In this document: positions 45,791-59,234 of the stretch, one piece after another
Layout of the letters: the number at the start of each line of letters is the position of its first letter
How positions within the stretch are numbered: position 1 is the stretch's first letter
NCBI GenBank assembly: GCA_936450465.1
Contig: OW388291.1
Location: 34,076,656-34,140,655, forward strand
From: Gibbula magus
Lineage: Eukaryota; Mollusca; Gastropoda; Trochida; Trochidae
Direction of reading: 5' to 3'
Length of the DNA: 64,000 bases
The notes under the pieces: model-generated
Databases searched by the model: none
What the model saw: the letters and a program-made list of their open reading frames with translations, nothing else
Told to the model about the DNA's origin: nothing
Position numbers and translations under genes: made by a program

Positions 45791-46661
45791 CTTAACCCAA
45801 GATGCAACGCGAACAGGACGGAAGTTAACTTGGCGAAGCAATTCGAACACGGTGCAGTCTACTCCAAAAGCTGCAAAGAACGTTTGGTCACTTCTATAGA
45901 TTCCTTAGCTACAACGAGGTATTTTTAATTTCGATTCGTAGATCTTTAAAGTGCTAATTATGTAAAGCTTGATTTAAATCGTCGTTTCCATCGTACATTT
46001 ACACATTTTGTGGCCCAAACGTCAACCATGTATAATGAACGTCTGAAGCTTGTGCCATATTGGTAGATTGACTTGATTGATGCTATTTCCAGTTACAATT
46101 GCAGGTTGATTAAATGTAGAATTAATAATTTCCTAATTTCATTGAAATTGTGTTCGTTGGATCCTTTACTATCCAAATTCTTTAAATTTGTGAGAGGTGA
46201 CCTTGAACCTCAAAACTACTAGACCCAGATTTTCGAAGCTATCTTAGTGCTAAGATAGTCGTAAGTGCCATACATACATACATACATTGACTTACGACTA
46301 TCTAAGCACTAAGATAGTTTCGAAAAAATGGGCCCTAGGCGTACTGAATTAGTGGTTAGGTTTGCTCAAAAGGTCAAAATGTAGGTTAGGTCTAATTGAC
46401 TGTGATACGTTTAATGGAATTGCTTATCCTACTGAAATTTAAATGCACGTTTTTTTTTAAAAATAAGGTCCTCTAGAAACATTACAAACCGGCACATCAC
46501 TGTGGACTTTTGCTAAAGTACAATGATTGTATCAGAGTTATCATTCACCAGGACCCTTTTATGCAATATGTCATAATTCATTGAATTTATTTACAGTGAA
46601 CACGTGGTAGGCCTAAATGCAGAAAGTAGTTTGCTTGTTATTTTGCATTTTATTTGCAATT
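45791..46661 (+). other. Leader region of unit 2
   Basis: No protein is recognisable. A possible non-coding first exon ends at 45918 (GAG/GTATTT). An acceptor TTATTTACAG at 46596 lies shortly before the ORF1 start, so ORF1 could be reached by splicing. A hairpin MITE sits at 46220-46337. Confidence 0.4.
46220..46337. mobile_element. Hairpin MITE
   Basis: The arms TAGACCCAGATTTTCGAAG-CTATCTTAGTGC and GCACTAAGATAG-TTTCGAAAAAATGGGCCCTA are inverted repeats, each continuing into CTAAGATAGTCGTAAGT / ACTTACGACTATC. The loop is a short CATA microsatellite. The element folds almost end to end. Confidence 0.8.
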
Positions 46662-49130
46662 ATGGATGACGAGCAATTCATGTGCAATTTATGCTGCTTT
46701 GGGACAAACTTGTGGAAAGAATATCAGCATCACTACATAAGACTGCACAAAAATGATCCTAATTTTTCAGTAACTTGCACTATTTGATCATGCTCTTACA
46801 CCACTCGTACATGGAACAGTTTCAAAGTTCATGTTCATCGCAAACACAAATTCACAAATGAAGTACATGTTGAACAAAATTATGATGATATGGATGTATC
46901 TGAAATTGGTGAAACTGATAATGAAATGACCCACTTCCAACCTGATCAGTTAGTTTTTCAGAATTCTTTGTATGCAATGTCTCTCGAAGCAAAACATAAT
47001 ATATCACAGAGTGCTGTGAATGACATAATCTCTTCCACAGGACTGTTAGTCAATGCACAGCTTGATTTCTTCAAACAGAAAGTTGCAAAAGAACTGGAAA
47101 ACAGAAGTATTGATCCATCTTTCATTTATGAAATACATGTTGATCACTTACTAGATGATTTTGATTCAGCCAGCAAGAGGTTTTCATTCTATGAAAATTG
47201 TTCAGACCTACCTTATGTGAAACCTGTTGATGTGGTTTTAGACACCCGCTATGTAACAAAAAAGGGTAGACTAATTGAGCAAGAAAGACTTGGTTATTAC
47301 ATTCCCTTAAAGGAATCTTTGAACAAGTTGCTAGAGCTACCAGAGATATGGAACCATGTTGTCAATCCTCACACATCCACTGATGAATTCCTATATGATT
47401 TATGTGATGGTGAGTATATTCAAAGTAACATTTTGTTTAAAGAAAACCCACAAGCATTACAACTGCTTTTGAATACAGATGACTTAGAAATAGTGAACCC
47501 CCTTGGCTGTCATGTTAAAAAACACAAAATCACTATGTTCTACTATTTACTGGGAAACATCCCTCCGCAATTCAGGTCAAAATTGAGTGCAATTCAATTA
47601 GTTGCAATTGCAAGGACTAAAGATGTCAGAGAAAATGAAGGAATTGAAAGACTCTTACATGACTTTTTACAAACTTTGAATCAGTTGTCAAGTGATGGTG
47701 TAGAGTTCATAATCAGTGGGTCATCACAATTGATTAAGGGAGCTTTGGTAGCGGTTCCAGCAGATACATTAGCATCAAACTGGCTGGGAAAGTTTAAGGA
47801 AGGTGTAGCATTTGCACGAAAGAATTGCAGAATGTGTGAAGTGTCTTCTTTGGATCTGAAGAACAGAGTTATTGATCACCAGTGTCAACTGAGAGATGAG
47901 ACTGAGCACTCAAGGCGTTGTACCTTTATCGATGAACTCTCGAAAGGCAGTCGGAGGTACTGGAGCAAATTGTGGGGGATAAATGGAAAAAGTTGTCTGA
48001 TGGGACTTACAAACTTTTCAATCACATCTGGATTGGTACAGGACCCCATGCATGTATTTTTGGAAGGAATAGTTCCTCGTGATTTGGGTCTTCTATTATT
48101 TCACTTGACTGTCACCAAAAAGTATTTTACTTTGAAGTGGCTGAATGATAAAATAAGGACTTTTCCTTATTCATATTTACACCTGTCAAGCAAGCCAGAA
48201 GACACATTTGACAAAGGGGATCTTGACTGTTGTACAAGGGTCAAACAGTCTTCTTCATCACTTTTGACACTGTGCCAAGTCATTCCTCTGATTGTCGGCC
48301 CAAAAGTACCCTTTGGAGATGAAAATTGGATTAATTTCCTGAGACTTGTCCAAATTGTTCTGCTCTGTACGAGCTCCTACTGCCACAGAGACACTGCATC
48401 CTTACTGCGGATATTGATTGCAATTTTTCTTGAGAAAAGTAAAGAACTGTATCCAAAGTCATCTTTCATACCCAAAAAGCACTTCATTATACACTTTCCA
48501 AGGCAAATGATCATGTTTGGGCCCCTGAGGCACCATTGGTGCATGCGTTTTGAAGGGAAGCATGGTTTTTTCAAATCCAAGAAAGTGAAAAACTTCAAAA
48601 ATCTTCCTTACTCGCTTGCTCGGCACCACCAACTGTACATGTGTTTGAAACAAACAGGCATTAAGGGTGAAATGTCAAATAACTTTCTCTATGATGGAGA
48701 TTCTGTCCAAAGAGGTGAAGAAATAAATTTCACATTCAAGTATCCCAATCTCAGACAAACAATGGCTGATTTGAGTCAAACTGAGCCAGTTGAGGAGTGG
48801 ATGATGTATAGCACACAATCTGTGTCCATACATGGACTTCATTACAAGACTGGATGTGCTGTTGTCCTGGAATATGACAATGATGTACCTGTTTTTGCCA
48901 TTTTGAGAGACATTGTTGTTTATCACAAAGAAAAGTACTTCATCCTTGAAGGTACAAATGTACCATCTTTTTTCAGTGAACATATCCTTCACTACATTTT
49001 GGTACCCGATCAAACAGAACAATTGATATCCTTTCAAAATCTCAAGTTTAAGTGGCCACTCAGTGTGTACATGTACGATGGAAACCTTGTCACGATGAAT
49101 TCTAATTCACACACTTTCCAACTGTTTTAA
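46662..49130 (+). CDS. Unit 2 ORF1: zinc-finger transposase-like protein
   Basis: Intronless, 822 codons from ATG 46662 or 746 from ATG 46890. The N-terminus has two C2H2 fingers: C-x2-C-x12-H-x4-H (MCNLCCFG...HHYIRLH) and C-x4-C-x12-H-x4-H (TCTI*SC...KVHVHRKH). The single in-frame TGA (46785-46787, codon 42) falls between the two Cys of finger 2. Of the 746 residues, a Cys/His cluster CRMC...HQCQ...C lies near 312-350, DPMHVFLEGI near 385 and KKHFIIHFPRQMIMFGPL...MRFEGKHGFFK near 527-562. These last motifs are shared with the decayed copy at 35534-36668 and resemble animal En/Spm-type transposases; DNA transposition is therefore the likely role. Everything after codon 42 is open. Confidence 0.75.
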
Positions 49131-49186
49131 ACTCAAAATAACAGCAATTTGTTCTTAGCAAGTTGAATTCTTTTTAGAACAACAAA

Positions 49187-52100
49187 ATGCCTTTGTTTAA
49201 ACTATGGAATAACACAAGAAGCCTGAGGAAATGTGTGCTGGCCAAATCCTTGGAAGAACTAAAGAAAAAAGGTAAATAACTTTATTTTATGCCATGTTAA
49301 TAATTGTCTTATACAAAATGAATCATATTATAAATGAATTTAATATATACCCATGTAAGCTAAGGATAGTAAGGGATGTGCAATATTTTTGCAATACAGA
49401 TAGTGTAATACAATTATTGCAATATTGTTTTTAGCTAAGGTACATAGCTCTGACAGACGTCAGAGCTATGGAGCAGCCCCATAGGCCCCAATGGAGGAAT
49501 TCCTTTGTCGCACTTTCGCGCACTTGTTACGACTTTCGCGCATGAATAAACCATTGAAATGTCTTTATTGCATTAATAGCTATCCGTCTGCCCCATTTTC
49601 GCTCGTCAAATCTCAGGAATAATATACTTTCTAAGCCATCAAACATCGCAGTCGATGCTTCGATAAGCGCGTCGCCATACTGCATCACGTGATACCGGGG
49701 ATCCCCTTCTTAAAATAGATCAACTCGCGTGATGCACCAAGACGATACACGTTTGACAAGAGAATATAAAACTACCCGGGTCGGTAAATTACTCTTCTGT
49801 TGATTACACTCATTTATTTTACTAGTGAATATATTATTTAACTGGCGAGTAAAATAAAATAATTATGTAATCGTTTTGACTCAATATGCTGAAAATTGGA
49901 TTTAATGTTTTTTTAAAGCAAAACAAGAATCACATATTCATAAAATACAAATAAATTCAAAACCAATTTATTCTATAAAATATATGTGTATATTATAAAT
50001 TTGTGTTATTGAATTATGACTACGAAGTGAACCGTTGTACATCTGTATTAAAGGAATTTTGTAAAATGGTAATTATAAAAGATATCCTAAAAGAGTTCTC
50101 TTTGTAAACGATGCAATGGCATCTGCTTTGATGGTTCATTTTCAACCCCTTAAACATGGTTGTGTTTTTTTTCCAACTCTATGCTCATTATATGACTTTG
50201 TTTATATGTGTACCTCCAAAATATAAAAAAAAAATCTACAATAAATGTATCACACACATAAAAAAGCAAAATATTCATGTATGTTATGGTGGATGTTCTA
50301 TGCAATCTCTCTTATATATCTACTAAATTGCTTGTTTTCCGAGACTTTGTTTTACGTCTCTATGTGTTACCTTCAACAGAAGAATCAAAATAAAAATCCA
50401 AAAAAATTCTTATATTATTAGAAATGACGCTAAGGATTTAAACTGAAAACTAAACGCACTTACAATGTGAAGTCATGCTTATGGTTTAAACGTATTTATT
50501 TACCGAATGATGGGTTTGGCAAACAAGAGTGAACTCTTTAATGTCTGGAAAAAATATTTTGTAAGACAAAAATAAACATGGCCCCTTAAAACAAACCTCG
50601 TCAAATTCATAATGACAATTATCCCATTTGATTGTTAATTGTTGATAATGACGGCTAGTCATAGTATATTGAAACTATTTCATGTGATTATTCAAGGAGT
50701 ACCCAGAGAAAAGGCCCTTTACTTTCCCTGTGGACTTTTAGAAATAGTTCGATAATAATAACAATATATCTATATATGCATAGCGCATAGTTTCAGGCAG
50801 GCGATTATTTCAGACGTATTTGACATATAGGTGAATCTAATGTAAGGTATTCCAATTGTTTAATATATCCAATTAAAATATCATGGTATCTATACGGTTT
50901 AAAGAGTTCGATTGGGAGATTTTATCATAACAATACGCATATATCCAATGAAACTTAAACGGTATATTGCAGACTTTTCAATGTTTTCATCGTGTTCGTA
51001 ATTTAAGGAAAACGCAATATGTTGAGAAAGACCCCGTTGTCTTTCCTCAGATGAAGTTCAAATATACAAATGTTAGTTTATTTATGTATTTAAAGCTTAT
51101 GAAGAACAAATAAAACGTTTGTAGTCTTGTCTTCTGCACCTTTTCCAGATTGAAAAAACAACATTTGATAGCGGTATCATCCGTCAGTCTGAACTTAATC
51201 AATCTCATCAGAACAGTGCTTTTATACTTTGCAACCTGTAATGTATGCTAAAATTTGGGGAACGATTTCATAGACATTGCATCTGCTGTTTGGCCTTTAC
51301 TCTTTTAGTCTATGACTAAATTCTCAACTCAAATACGATTACTAGTAATTAACCAGGGGTAGAAACTAACCTGAAATGGTCACTAGCCTTTTGGGCCAGT
51401 AGCTTTCAGATCCTACTAGCCCAGCCAAAGTTCTTCTATCCCAGTAACAAACAGACAGGAGACGTAGAAAACAGATTATTAATAAATGATTTGCTTTATT
51501 GCAAATTCAGAAAATCTCTTTTAATTTCAAATTATTAACTCATTTCACTTCAATATTATTATATTCCCATTTACTAGTATTGGCTCGAATTTTCAAAGAG
51601 GGGCCGCGTGGGGTCAAAATTAACCTTTCAATGCAGTAGCATTTCTAAAAGTACTATCCCAGCACAGGAACTCAATATCGATAAGTAAAACATAGGTAAA
51701 ACGTAGGTAAAATAAACCTACCCCCTATATTATATATCAACCCGGGTAGGTTTGTTTTACCTATGTTTTACTTACGATATCGATTTCCTGTGTAGTCCAG
51801 ACTTATTCCAGCTAGCATAAAACATCTCCATGATCATTTCACCTCAAATTTTAACTCGTCCTTTGAACTACTGTTATAACGCGAGACGATTGAAATATTT
51901 TGAAATTATGGATTAGGCATGGTGTTAATCTTTAATACGCACATGTTATCCTACACATTAGCTTTCTCTCTCATCAATTAACAAATTGTGTCAAAACTAA
52001 AAATTAACAATTTACATTATTTCCAAACGTCAACGTTTTGCATAAATGACGTAACATAAAATTGAACAATGAATTTCATTCCAGTATGATTTCAGAATCT

Positions 52101-55100
52101 GAAGACTTATTTCTGTAAATTATCTTTAGATTATTACATCTTAACATTATTATCAGTCATGGTATTATTATAAAATATATCTGTTGTACTTTTAAAAAAA
52201 GATTATTTCATACTGAGCTTTTTTTTTTACAAGTAAAATATTAAATTGGAGTTAGCTGTGAACAATATATAATTTACACGAAGGAAGCTGGACTCTATAA
52301 AGCATTAGTTAATCATAGTTTAATTATATCAATGTAAATCAATTTCGATCATTGTTGAACGGGTGCATCACGCGAGTGGATCTATTTTAAGAATGGAATC
52401 CCCGGTATCACGTGATTCAATATGGCGACGTGCTTATCGAAGCATCGACTGCGATGTTTGATGACTTAGAACAAATATATTTCCTAAGATTTGACGAGCG
52501 AAAATGGGACGGGCGGATAGCTATTAATCCAATAAAGATATTTTAAAGGTTTGTTCATGCGCGAAAGTCGTAACAAGTGCGCGAAAGTGCGACAAAGGAT
52601 TTCCTCCATTGGGGCCTATGGGACTGCTCCATAGCGGTAATGTAGTGGAAACGATAGGGAGAACGGAATACCGATATGTTCTCTTAGCTATATTGTTTTC
52701 AGTGAGCAATATAATGAAATTAACTAATATCAAGTCATTTTTATTCAAATCACGGACTTAAATTACATTAAGTCCGTGTTCAAATATAGTGTTTTAAGGC
52801 ACAGTTACATGCTAAATGCGCAGAAAAATTATTTTGGTGTAAAGAAAATGTGTTAGGCTGTTAAAAGAATGAGATTAGAATTTTTAAAATATAAAAACCG
52901 TCATTTACTTGCAAATTTTATCCTTTTTTGAGTAGGATGCATTTTATCAAATGAATAATATCTAAACTGCATACAAAAAAGTACAAAAAGTTGATTTTAT
53001 TACTCGCCCGTGTAAGATTTCACCAGTGTAATTGTGTAATATTTATGTAGAGACTATTAAAAGTGTATAATATTTTTTGTATATCAGTATCATTGATTAG
53101 TATCATATATTAGGAATATGGCGAGCATAATACATCTATTTTTATTCTTAAAGTTAATATATGATATTATGACAACACACAAGGTAAATAATCTCTTTAT
53201 CATGTAATATCATTTTGGAAATCATCTTCAACTGTGACCTAATTTTTACCAAGTAATTTTATTCACAGTAGACCACACCAAGGTGAAGGTCACATTGTCG
53301 GATATATATGGAAATAATCCATCGTAAAATATTTCTTAAAGGGTATATCCATGTTTCCTAAAAATCTGATATTCAGTTAATTTATGGTTATATTTTTATC
53401 CTAAGTCTTTTTGAAGCCAACAGCGCTGCAAAAGGGGAAGTAACTCTTAACCATATTCATAAAAAGCTGCGTTGTCATGGTTGTTTCGCTTGTCTGTATC
53501 CTTAGACTAAACAGTGATTATTTACGAAGGTGGGATTGTTTCATTTGTTATTCACATACAAGATAACATGTTCCATCACTCGAAAGCATGATCAAAGATA
53601 ATGATTTGTTCAGTCGACCACACGAAAACTGAAGCTCATTTCTAACAGTATTTCATGTACATTTTCCGATAGTGGCTGGATGTTGTTGGTTCTTTGACCA
53701 GACTCTTTTATGTATTTTTTTGGTTTCCATTTACAGGTTGTGAAAAGCTTGGCATTTCTGGAGATGTTCTCATTGTGACATCAAATGATGGGACTGAAAT
53801 TGATGAGGATGAAACGTTGCTTGAATTTGGCCAGCTTGCGGAGGTACTTGTCCTCCTCAGAAGTAATGAAACTTGGGCACCGCCGATACCAGTCACTACA
53901 GCTGAAGAGGTTGAAAAGACAGCATCCCTTGATCACATTCCAGAACAAGCAAACCAGGAAGATCGAGGACCTGATCCAATGAATCTCCTAAGTTTAACCT
54001 TACAATCAGAAGGTATGTTGACAAGCTTTGGCCTTCTATTGTAGTCTCATTCATCTAAAATTTCAGGACTGCGGTTTACCTAATTTTTTTGTTCAAGGTG
54101 TGATTTTATGTGAGTATGTACTCCGAAACGTTGTATATTTTCACATTTAATAAGTTGTTATCCAGAAAATCTTCATGTTCTTATGGATACCACTTCTAAA
54201 TGCCCTTCAAAGACCTGATGCAAAGATTTTATTATATAATAAATCAATCATTGAAAATGTGGCTTTTCTTGACAAATACCTTGTTTATCTCATCTCATGA
54301 GTCGTGAGGTAAACAATTTAAATATCCCTTGTACCCGCACCACATGTGATGATATAAACTCTCTACTTCATGAGATGAGATTAACATTGTATTTGTTAAA
54401 AAAAAAGCATAAAATATCCTCTAATATCCATGTTACTTGATAAAGTAAACCGGGTATTTGACAAACTCAATTAAGTATCCTCTAGTCTATGTATTTTATG
54501 CACTTGGTAATAACATTTAATTTAAATTCAAGTTGAAAAGAAAAAGAGGAACAAAAAGTTAAATATTTAAATTTTGGGACAATTTTGATCACTTCTTTAA
54601 TTGCTTTAACATTTTTATTTCAGAAATGGTTAACACAACTCCAGCCAATATCCCGCAAAGGATAAAGATTGAAGATTTGCCAAGGTACTCTGAGCTGGTG
54701 CTGAGGCACCTTAGAGATGGATCATCAGAAGTAATTTGGAACAAGTTGATCAACGAAACGGCTCAGCACTATTACGGGAAGTACTTGCACATAAACGACT
54801 CCAGTCACTACAAGGCTATCGGAGAAAGAGTTTATGCTGCGTGGCCCTGCATTAGAATGGAAGGGACTCATCCATGGGTTAGTAATTTTACGATTATCAT
54901 CATGTGTATATTATAGATAATATATGTCTTTTCAAGGAGCATGATTGCACAAGTTGTTTTCTTGAGTAATGTTTGCATTAGCTTAAAAAACTTGTTAAAA
55001 ATGTTTAGATTATGAAGGTGACATATTAGTATTTCTATTCATGCCAAGCTAAAAGTCTAATGTAAATACATTGAAATAATGAATATATAATATCTTTGTT

Positions 55101-57276
55101 AATATTATGCAATATTGTATCTTTTATTACAGACAACATTTGTCAAGCAGCTATCTATGAGGATCCGACACATGCGTCATAGCGCCAAGATTAAGAGCAG
55201 CCCTGCCACATCATCAACCCTGCCGCCACCCAAAAAAATCTTTACATCTCCAAAGAGAGATACAAATCAGAAAGAACTGAGCGAAGAAGATGTAAAAGCC
55301 CATGTGAAAGAACTAAAAGATGAATGGACAAAAACCAAAAAGAACCGTAACGTTTCACACATCAAAATGCTTCTAAAGGAGACTCTCCCATACAGAGACA
55401 GTGTGCTAAAAAATAGCAAGACACTGGTCAGCGGGATCCTTGAAGAATTTCCTTGCTTCACAGATGCTCTCTTTGTAAGTTTTTTCTATCTATTCAAGTT
55501 GTCTGTATAAAGTCTGGTTGTGGTTGTAAATGTTAGAGAAAAGGCTCCATACTTTTATATGTCTGACTCCAATTAATGGCAATTATTGTAAGTATAGCAT
55601 GTGTTTGAATGAAGGCGGATTTGAAATAAAGGAAACATTTTCAATCAATTAAACAGGTCGATGCAAATAATAATAAAAAATTCCAATAAATTGTCTTAGT
55701 GAACTGCAATACGTAATGTTTTTTTCCAGTTGCTATGTGAATTCAAAGCAAGATTTGGAGCCGAGAAGTTAGTTGCTCTTTCTGAGAACATGAAGAGGGT
55801 TGTGGTAGCGTGTCACAAATTGATGAAGAAGGAGACGTCTGATGAGCCCAAAGAGGAGGTACTGTGTATAAATATCAGTCAAAATCTTCATTCATCATAA
55901 CCATGATGCGCATGAATATGTTTTATTTTGACATGACATGTTGAACCTTGTTATTATTTTGAAGCATTCCTCCCTACAATAGATCATAGTTCAAAATACC
56001 GTTATATATCTGTGCATTTTTTGGGTTGTACCTGATTTTTTTGTATCACCAGAGTCATGGAATTATGCAATCTGAAGCTTCTTTGACAAATATGTGTTCA
56101 CTTATCTCTTGTTCGATACTGAGCTCGTTTGTTTGGCACTTAAATTGAAGATCTTGCCTTTGGAAAATAATGCTCTGAAAAACAGTTCTTCTCCCTTATA
56201 TGTACACTCATTGTTGACCAAAACAACCCCTCATTATCTATATGCTTTATCTCTAGGGAAATATGTGACTAATTAAAAATTAACGAATATTTCCACTAGC
56301 TTACACTGACATTTTATTTGAAACAGGACACAAGAGCAATGGTTGATGTCATCCGATTTATTGAGCAAGAAACCAAATTTGACAGAAGTGGGAAAGGGAA
56401 CACTCCAAACGCTCATTTCAAGACACTTGTTCAAGTACATGATGTAAGTGATAGTGAATTAAACAATCTGTTTTATCATTACTGAAATGAATGAGTGGCT
56501 AATTTATCAATCATCAAGAAAAACTTTAATGTAATCCTGTAAATACATTAAGATAATGTTGCTATTAAATTCATCTGAGCTATGTATACCTGTATGCAGC
56601 TTCAAATGATTATCTGCGGGTAACAGTTTTGATTTTCAATTTTACCTTGTGAATGATTGACTCCAGAGACCTTAAATTTTATTTACATTGATTACCTTGG
56701 CCCAAGGGAACTGTAAAATTGTAGACTTCATGATTATTGCCCCTACTATTAAATGGCCACGCAAAAAAACCCTTCTCTAAAAACTATGTTAAGTCCTAAA
56801 AGGTTGAATGTCATTTCAGGATCCTTAGCTTTTGGGATTTGGTGCTCTGGTAGCGCTTTATATGGGTATCCTGTAGCCTCTTTTTATGTATTATATAAAG
56901 CCTGATGAGAGCCATTTATTGTATGTTTTCCTTTTTACAGGATGTTGCAGATTCTGACATTGGAAAAATGTTGATAACCAAGCCGATGGAAGCTCCTCAT
57001 GTCATCGTTTTCACCAAAAATCAAGTTGTGAATGGAATGTTCATCGTTGGAGATGGCTGTTCCATTCGCTGTCAAGGCAGTAGTGTCACTTCCTCAGTTT
57101 TGCAACTCATTAGCTTGTACTACAACTTTGATATTGAATATCCCAAGTGTCATGCAATGGTTCTTGGTCTCTTCCAACAATTTGCCTTTGGAGAGCCATA
57201 TTCGATGCAAACATCCAAAAAATTCAAGTTCTTTGTCCATAGATTCAGACCAGTGTTTGAATCTACCGAACTGTGA
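49187..57276 (+). CDS. Unit 2 ORF2: CIDE-N domain fused to SAMD3-like protein
   Basis: Seven exons: 49187-49271, 53737-54012, 54624-54877, 55133-55474, 55730-55858, 56327-56443 and 56941-57276. All phases match, giving 512 residues without a stop. Residues 1-75 form a CIDE-N (CAD) domain: FKLWNNTRSLRKCVLAKSLEEL, then DVLIVTSNDGTEIDEDETL and VLVLLRSNETW, matching the conserved R-x-x-x-LxEL, EDGTxVD and L-x-x-x-x-W pattern of DFF40/DFF45/CIDE proteins. That domain makes head-to-tail homotypic contacts. Residues ~120-300 (VIWNKLINETAQHYYGKYL, SSHYKAIGERVYAAWPCI, FVKQLSMRIRHMR) follow the SAMD3-like pattern of unit 1 ORF2. ATG lies 10 bp after a TTTTTAG acceptor and 56 bp after the ORF1 stop. Host CIDE proteins lack the C-terminal part. 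Role unknown; a DNA-binding or assembly partner of ORF1 is inferred. Confidence 0.85.
49465..52635. mobile_element. 3.2-kb element with ~274-bp terminal inverted repeats
   Basis: 49465-49738 and 52362-52635 are inverted copies starting GCTATGGAGCAG and sharing GCGCGAAAGTGCGACAAAG-like words and CCGGGGATYCC. The interior has no long ORF. Long TIRs recall MULE-type non-autonomous elements, but no target duplication is evident, so the class is open. It lies in intron 1 of the CIDE-N gene and makes that intron 4.5 kb. Just outside the left end is a perfect 12-bp hairpin (CATAGCTCTGAC / GTCAGAGCTATG). Confidence 0.78.
51663..51792. mobile_element. Foldback MITE nested in the 3.2-kb element
   Basis: CACAGGAA...ATATCGATAAGTAAAACATAGG on the left is complementary to CCTATGTTTTACTTACGATATCGATTTCCTGTG on the right. 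The centre contains the palindromic GGGTAGG/CCTACCC. Short and non-coding. Confidence 0.78.
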
Positions 57277-59234
57277 GAATCAGCCATCAACATTGTTGAT
57301 CTTTTGACTTACCTGCCTTGTACAAATTTTTATTTGATTCTATTGCCGTGCATATGTTACTAAGGACACCTGTGTATTGTAGGCTTTAAAGTGGTGAGAT
57401 GATATATCCCGATACCAGTTAATGAAGCACCCAGGGACCTGTAATCTGATTGTAATTACAACTTGACAAGTTGCGAGACAATACATGCCCAAATACTCTA
57501 CAAATAAAGAGTTTTAAAGACAGTAGAATAGATAAGGCATAAAAAGGTTTTATTGAACAGAAGGAATGCAATATTTCCTCTTTTAGTGAAGTTAAAACTT
57601 TAATTGTCATTGACATTATAGATGAATGGATTTAATAAAATCAGTGAATCTAATGTGCAGACATAAATCTGAAATATTATTTCTTCAATTTGTCTGATTA
57701 CCTCCAGTCTAACTTGAGTGAAAAAAATACTTCAAAAGCTTTTCAAACTATACAATATATTGTTAAATATTATGGAATAATATCGGGATATATCTTCTCT
57801 TGGCTATATATTGATGTATCAAGGACTCTCTTGTAAGTCTTGTGAATTTATTGCCTGTTTTGGATAGATCTTTCTGAAACTTGGTACATCCTTGAGTACC
57901 TTGGGTATACATACATCAGTTATGCACATGTTAAGATTAATGGTGGTGCAGCAATGATGCCTGTTGTGCTCTCAGAGCACTCTTACTGCAGTTTGTATCT
58001 TTGATACATTTGAACAAAAGTATGTTATTTGATTTCCCTATCAAATATAAAATAATTGAATTGACTCGTTAGGGTCAAATATCCTACCGTATCAAAGTGA
58101 ACAGTTGCAGCCTTTCTTCCCATTCAAACTGACTGGCAGTGACTGAAGCTGTTAATATTTTTGGATTTTAATAGAATTTAGTTTTTGTATTCCTCGGACT
58201 AATTTCCCATGTTTTCAATGCACTTTCTTTAATTGCATTGCATTGCATTGAATCCATTTGAGCTTTAGGAATGCATAATCTCTTCCTAAGAATAATCATA
58301 TTGAAGCATGATATTCTTTTTTTTATGATTTTTTCTATTATGATATCCTAATGTTCACTAGAAGAATAGTATTGTGAAAGATATATGAGTGAGCTTTATT
58401 ACCTCAGGATTTGGTTTTCATTTCATTTAATCCCCTTTTAAGCTCATACTAAGTAGTATCTCATTGAGCCCAATGTCTTCAAGCAATAAACAAAAAAACA
58501 ACTACATTTGATGTTTATGCACACACCAGTCAGTATTGATATTTTGATCTCTTTTTGCACTTTCTTTGTTTTTCAAGAACACATTATATCTTATTTATCT
58601 TTGCCTAAACATTTGGTTACAGTTTACTTGTATACTTGTCATTTCAACTTGCCTTTTATTCCAATGTGTGACAGCAGTTTCAAGGTCAAAAGGCTTGTTT
58701 CTAAGTAAATATATCATATTCGTTTCATTATGTTGTCATCGCTACTGTTTCAAATATAACCCAACTCAATTCACTCGACTTGTTTCGTTATTGTTGGGGG
58801 TATAATGCAATGTTAGTGACCAACACTTGTTTGTTGGATTGTTGTTTGTTATAATGCAGATTTTATTTTTATTTAAATGTTGTTGTTATATCTGTTTATT
58901 GTATCTGGCATAGTAAAGTGTTATACTGCTGCATGTTTTTTAAGGACATAATTGAGGTTTTCATATTGATGCACAATGCCAAAGAAAAATAGTATTGGTG
59001 ATTCCACTTGCTTCTTTGACTGATATTACAGTAATAGACAAATTATTAATTTCAGTAGACACTTTTCTTGTATTTCTGTCAAACAACTGCACAGTATATA
59101 CCCATATATGCATGTAATGATCTGAAACAGTAATGTTGTCTAGTTGTTGTCTTGGTTTAAATCAAATAAATAATTGAAACCACATGTTTATTGTTTTTCA
59201 GTTTTTAAGTTTCATTATTTTAACACTGGGTATG
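57277..59234. other. 3' flank of the CIDE-N gene within unit 2
   Basis: No protein is recognised. Around 57840-57985 the words GATAGATCTTTCTGAAACTTGG and the hairpin GTGCTC-TCA-GAGCAC look like a pearl/HINE core-repeat fragment. The rest is A+T-rich. Confidence 0.45.
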
